DNA of 48,536 nucleotides from Gammaproteobacteria bacterium (GTDB lineage: Bacteria; Pseudomonadota; Gammaproteobacteria; HyVt-429). Below are positions 45,943 to 48,536 of this stretch, one piece after another (position 1 is the stretch's first letter; the number at the start of each line of letters is the position of its first letter). The notes below the pieces were generated by a model. That model saw only the letters and a program-made list of their open reading frames with translations, was not told where the DNA came from and searched no databases. The stretch covers positions 1 through 48,536 of the forward strand of contig JAJDOE010000100.1 in assembly GCA_022340345.1 (NCBI GenBank), written 5' to 3'. The translations under genes and the position numbers were made by a program.

Positions 45943-45990
45943 TTGATCCCGCCTGCGCATGGAGTACATTAGAGAACACTAATTCTAGAA
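45943..45990 (+). promoter_or_regulatory. Promoter with adjacent palindromes before the DUF2892 gene
   Basis: TTGATC (45943-45948) and TACATT (45965-45970) are spaced by 16 bases, each four of six to the consensus. The -35 lies within a hairpin GGCGGG-CTTGAT-CCCGCC (45936-45953). Near the start of transcription are ATTAG-N6-CTAAT (45968-45983) and the palindrome TTCTAGAA (45983-45990), a possible operator for a repressor such as an ArsR-type or redox regulator. Confidence 0.4.
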
Positions 45991-46010
45991 CGGCAACGGA
46001 GCGCAACCGC

Positions 46011-46202
46011 ATGAATCTCAACAACGTTGGAAAAGTGGATCGTATTATTCGGCTGGTGCTCGGCGTCGCCCTGCTGGCCGCTGGCTGGGTCTATCAGAGC
46101 TGGTGGGGTCTGGCCGGCCTGGTGCCGCTGGGAACCGCCGCCATCGGCTGGTGCCCGCCCTACGCGCTGCTGGGCATCAACACCTGCGGAAAGTCCGCCT
46201 GA
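46011..46202 (+). CDS. DUF2892 inner-membrane protein
   Basis: The 63-residue protein starts ATG 46011 (MNLNNVGKVDRIIRLVLGVA) with ACGGAG upstream, and contains two membrane helices (about 12-28 and 33-55) ending TAAIGWCPPYALLGINTCG, a hallmark of DUF2892 with two Cys. Homologues are often fused or linked to rhodanese (YgaP) and are controlled by sulfur-sensing regulators, so a link to sulfide handling is possible but not shown. It is a single-gene plus-strand unit. The 13-base palindrome GCGACTGAGTCGC at 46203-46215 separates it from ccoS. Confidence 0.9.
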   Translation: MNLNNVGKVDRIIRLVLGVALLAAGWVYQSWWGLAGLVPLGTAAIGWCPPYALLGINTCGKSA

Positions 46203-46229
46203 GCGACTGAGTCGCCTCCGCGGGCTGGG

Positions 46230-46496
46230 TCAGGAGCGGTGAATCCCCGCATCGTCCTCGCCCTCAAGCTTCTCGCCGCCTGCCTGATCTGCCTCGCGGC
46301 GGTGGGCCTTGTCGGCCTGGCGGTGCGGGTCCTCGCCTGAGGCTGGTTTCGCGACCCCCTCGTCATCCATGAGGATGCGGTGGGCTGGGCCCTCCAGGTC
46401 GTCGAACTGGCCGCTGCGCACCGCCCACAACAGCGCCACCGCCACCAGCCCCACCAGCAGCAGCGCAATCGGGATCAGCAGGTACAACACCTCCAT
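46230..46496 (-). CDS. ccoS: CcoS, cbb3 oxidase assembly protein
   Basis: CcoS is a small membrane protein needed to insert heme or copper into cbb3-type cytochrome oxidase. ATG 46496 (88 residues) begins MEVLYLLIPIALLLVGLVAVALLWAVRSGQFDDLEGPAHRIL, matching the family: an N-terminal helix and the FDDLEGPA-type motif. The cytoplasmic tail is charged and low-complexity. It overlaps the ccoI stop by one base (TGATG). The chain ccoG-ccoH-ccoI-ccoS is standard, so ccoH and ccoG should lie past the right edge. Confidence 0.92.
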   Translation of the reverse strand: MEVLYLLIPIALLLVGLVAVALLWAVRSGQFDDLEGPAHRILMDDEGVAKPASGEDPHRQADKAHRREADQAGGEKLEGEDDAGIHRS

Positions 46497-48536
46497 CAGC
46501 GTTGCAGCCGCAGCGCGTTGAGCACCACCAGCACCGAACTCAGGGACATGCCGATGGCCGCCAGCCATGGCGGCACCCAGCCCGCCATGGCCAGCGGGAT
46601 GGCCACGAGATTGTAGGCCAGCGCCCAACCCAGATTCTGGTAAATCACCCGCGTAGTCCGTGTGGCGAGACGGCGCGTCGCCGGCAAAGCGGCCACGCCA
46701 CGCAGCAGGACCACATCCGCGTGCCGCGCCGCCAACGGAGCGCCCTGGCCGATCGCCAGGGAAACGTCCGCCTGGGCGAGCACCGGGGTGTCGTTGACCC
46801 CGTCCCCCACCATCGCCACCACCGATCCGCGCGCCTGAGCGTCGCGCACAAAGTCCTGTTTGTCCCGCGGCGCGAGCCCACCCCGGACCTCGTCGAAACC
46901 GAGCCCGGTGGCAAAACGCTTCACCGCCGCCGGTCGATCGCCGGACAGCAGGCTGCGATGCAGACCCGCCAACCCGGTTAGCACCTGGCGCGCCTGCGGG
47001 TGGGGTGGATCGCTGAAATAAAAGCGGGCCAGCGCCTGGTCTCCGGCGTGTAATTCGGCGCTCAGCTCGGCGCCGTCGCCGGCCGGGCTGTCGGGATCCA
47101 TGCGCCGTACCTCCAGGGTCTGGCCATCCACCTGCCCGCGGATGCCCTGACCGGTAATTTGCACCACATCGCGGGCTTCGGGCAGCGGGCCGTTGGCGGC
47201 CTCGCGGATGGCGGTCGCCAGCGGATGGGCAGAAAACTGCTCCAGCGCAGCAGCCAGGCGCAGGCAGTGGGCGGCGGACAACGGACCCAGCACCTGGGTT
47301 CGGGTTAACAACGGCCTGCCGCTGGTCAGGGTACCGGTCTTGTCGAACACCCAGTGATCGGCCCGGGTGAGGACCTCGAAGGCCCGGCTGCGGGCCACCA
47401 GGATACCCTGCCCCAGGGCATGACCGGTGGCCGCCGCCAGCGCCGCGGGTGTGGCCAGGGAAAGCGCGCAGGGACAGGCGACCACCAGTACCGCGATGGT
47501 CGCCGGCAACGCCGTCGCGGGATTCAGCCACTGCCACAGCAGGAAGGTGCCCAGGCCCGCTGCCAGTACCAGCAGCACGAAGGGCGCGGCGACCCGGTCC
47601 GCCAGCCGCGCCAGGCGCGGCTTCTCGTCCACCGCCGCATCTGCCAGCCGGCGAATTCCCGCAACCAGGGTCGCCTCGCCGCTGCGCAGCACCCGCGCGG
47701 TCAGCGGCTGCTCGCCGTTAAGGCTGCCCGCCAGCAGCGTACTCCCCGGAGCCTTGGACACCGGGCGGCTCTCGCCGCTGAGCAGAGACTCGTCCAGGGA
47801 GCCACGGCCGCTAAGCAGCTCCGCGTCCGCCGGCACCGCCTCACCGGGGCGTACCAGGATCTCGTCGCCCGGCACCAGGCGTGCCGCGAGCACCGTTTCC
47901 CAGCCAGCGGCGGTACGTCGCTGGGCGCTGGCCGGCGCGCCGCCGGCCAGGCGGTCGATGGCGGCGCCGGCGCGCCGGCGCACGGCGGTTTCGAGCGTGC
48001 GTGCACCGAGCAGAAATGCCGCAAACATCGCCAGCGAGTCGAAGTACACCTCGCCATGGCCGCGCCCGACGGACAGCATGCTGGCGCCGAAGGCCAGCGC
48101 CATGGCCAGGGCAATGGGCACGTCCATGCCCGCGCGCCGGAGCCGCAGGTCGCGCCAGGCGCCGGCGAAGAATGGCTGTGCCGCATAGCCCAGCACCGGT
48201 ACCGCCAGCAGTGCCGCTGCCCAGCGCAGCAGATTCCGGAGGCCGGGTTCGATGCCCCAGGCATCGCCCATGTACAGCCCCGCCGAAAGCATCATGATCT
48301 GCGCCGCCAGCAAACCGGCGACCAGGAAGCGTTGGAGCAATGCCCGGTATTCGACTTCGGCCACCTGGCGCCGGCGGCCGGGCTCATCCGGCCAGGCGCG
48401 GTAGCCGATCTCCGTGAAGGCGGTGAGGATGCGACTGGCACGCTGCTGATCCGGATCCCAGCGCACCCGGGCGCGGTGCCGGGCGTAGTTAACCGTGGCT
48501 CGCTGTACCCCGGGCAGTGCCCCCAGATGCTGCTCG
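46496..48536 (-). CDS. ccoI: CcoI/FixI copper-transporting P1B ATPase (5' end outside window)
   Basis: CcoI is the P1B-type ATPase that delivers copper for cbb3 oxidase assembly. The frame is open to the right edge; 680 codons are visible. The first part is an HMA-type domain (visible end LGALPGVQRATVNYARHRARVRWDP). The membrane core has the copper motif CPC in VVACPCALSLATP, the phosphorylated Asp in DKTGTLT, HP in FSAHPLATAI, and the hinge MVGDGVNDTPVL. The last helices contain LGWALAYNLVAIPLAM. The N-terminal metal-binding CxxC and start codon lie outside. Neighbour ccoS makes this ccoI rather than a general copA. Confidence 0.94.
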   Translation of the reverse strand, partial: EQHLGALPGVQRATVNYARHRARVRWDPDQQRASRILTAFTEIGYRAWPDEPGRRRQVAEVEYRALLQRFLVAGLLAAQIMMLSAGLYMGDAWGIEPGLRNLLRWAAALLAVPVLGYAAQPFFAGAWRDLRLRRAGMDVPIALAMALAFGASMLSVGRGHGEVYFDSLAMFAAFLLGARTLETAVRRRAGAAIDRLAGGAPASAQRRTAAGWETVLAARLVPGDEILVRPGEAVPADAELLSGRGSLDESLLSGESRPVSKAPGSTLLAGSLNGEQPLTARVLRSGEATLVAGIRRLADAAVDEKPRLARLADRVAAPFVLLVLAAGLGTFLLWQWLNPATALPATIAVLVVACPCALSLATPAALAAATGHALGQGILVARSRAFEVLTRADHWVFDKTGTLTSGRPLLTRTQVLGPLSAAHCLRLAAALEQFSAHPLATAIREAANGPLPEARDVVQITGQGIRGQVDGQTLEVRRMDPDSPAGDGAELSAELHAGDQALARFYFSDPPHPQARQVLTGLAGLHRSLLSGDRPAAVKRFATGLGFDEVRGGLAPRDKQDFVRDAQARGSVVAMVGDGVNDTPVLAQADVSLAIGQGAPLAARHADVVLLRGVAALPATRRLATRTTRVIYQNLGWALAYNLVAIPLAMAGWVPPWLAAIGMSLSSVLVVLNALRLQR

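Overview
The window reads as a stretch of chromosomal core from a high-GC gammaproteobacterium. The evidence is the gene order: tolQRAB next to ybgC and ruvCAB, the chain lptE-holA-proA-nadD-rsfS-rlmH-maf-rng-yhdP-tldD/pmbA, rpe-gph-trpEGDC, and a cbb3 oxidase assembly pair (ccoI, ccoS). AspRS, the rpe-gph-trp order and the osmC neighbour look Pseudomonas/Chromatiales-like. A Chromatiales or Ectothiorhodospiraceae-type host is my guess, not something the sequence proves. I see no tRNA, rRNA, CRISPR array, insertion sequence or phage gene.

Nearly all genes lie on the minus strand, so in transcription order the window runs from high to low coordinates. Region A (48.5-45 kb): ccoI and ccoS for copper loading of cbb3 oxidase, a plus-strand DUF2892 membrane protein with its own promoter and a palindrome, and djlA. 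Region B (45-43.4 kb): a plus-strand two-gene unit (DUF3530-type hydrolase and CopD-like membrane protein) and a small zinc-ribbon gene. Region C (43.3-35 kb): rpe-gph, then trpE-trpG-trpD-trpC behind a structured leader, followed by an OsmC protein, a DUF885 metallopeptidase-like protein, a MazG-type pyrophosphohydrolase and a DUF2007 zinc-ribbon protein. Region D (34.8-28.8 kb): a 74-residue protein overlapping the PBP1b gene, a TPR lipoprotein, a DUF4389 membrane protein and leuS. Region E (28.7-22.4 kb): a tightly packed operon from a TATAAT promoter (lptE, holA, proA, nadD, rsfS, rlmH, maf, rng).

Region F (22.1-14.3 kb): yhdP, an exported hypothetical protein, a nitrilase-family amidase, tldD and pmbA. 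A 48-codon plus-strand gene sits between yhdP and rng. Region G (14.2-11 kb): fmdB, DUF502, aspS, nudB. Region H (10.9-6.5 kb): a three-gene cassette (SGNH/DltD-like protein, MBOAT acyltransferase, M1-like metallopeptidase) set between nudB and yebC, two genes that are commonly close neighbours in gammaproteobacteria. Region I (6.6-0 kb): yebC-ruvC-ruvA-ruvB-ybgC-tolQ-tolR-tolA-tolB.

Most of the content is housekeeping: translation, cell-wall synthesis, outer-membrane assembly, recombination and Trp synthesis. Many adjacent genes share ATGA or GTGA overlaps, which implies translational coupling. The least explained items are the MBOAT/SGNH/peptidase cassette, the small plus-strand gene at 22.2 kb, and structured leaders in front of yebC and trpE.
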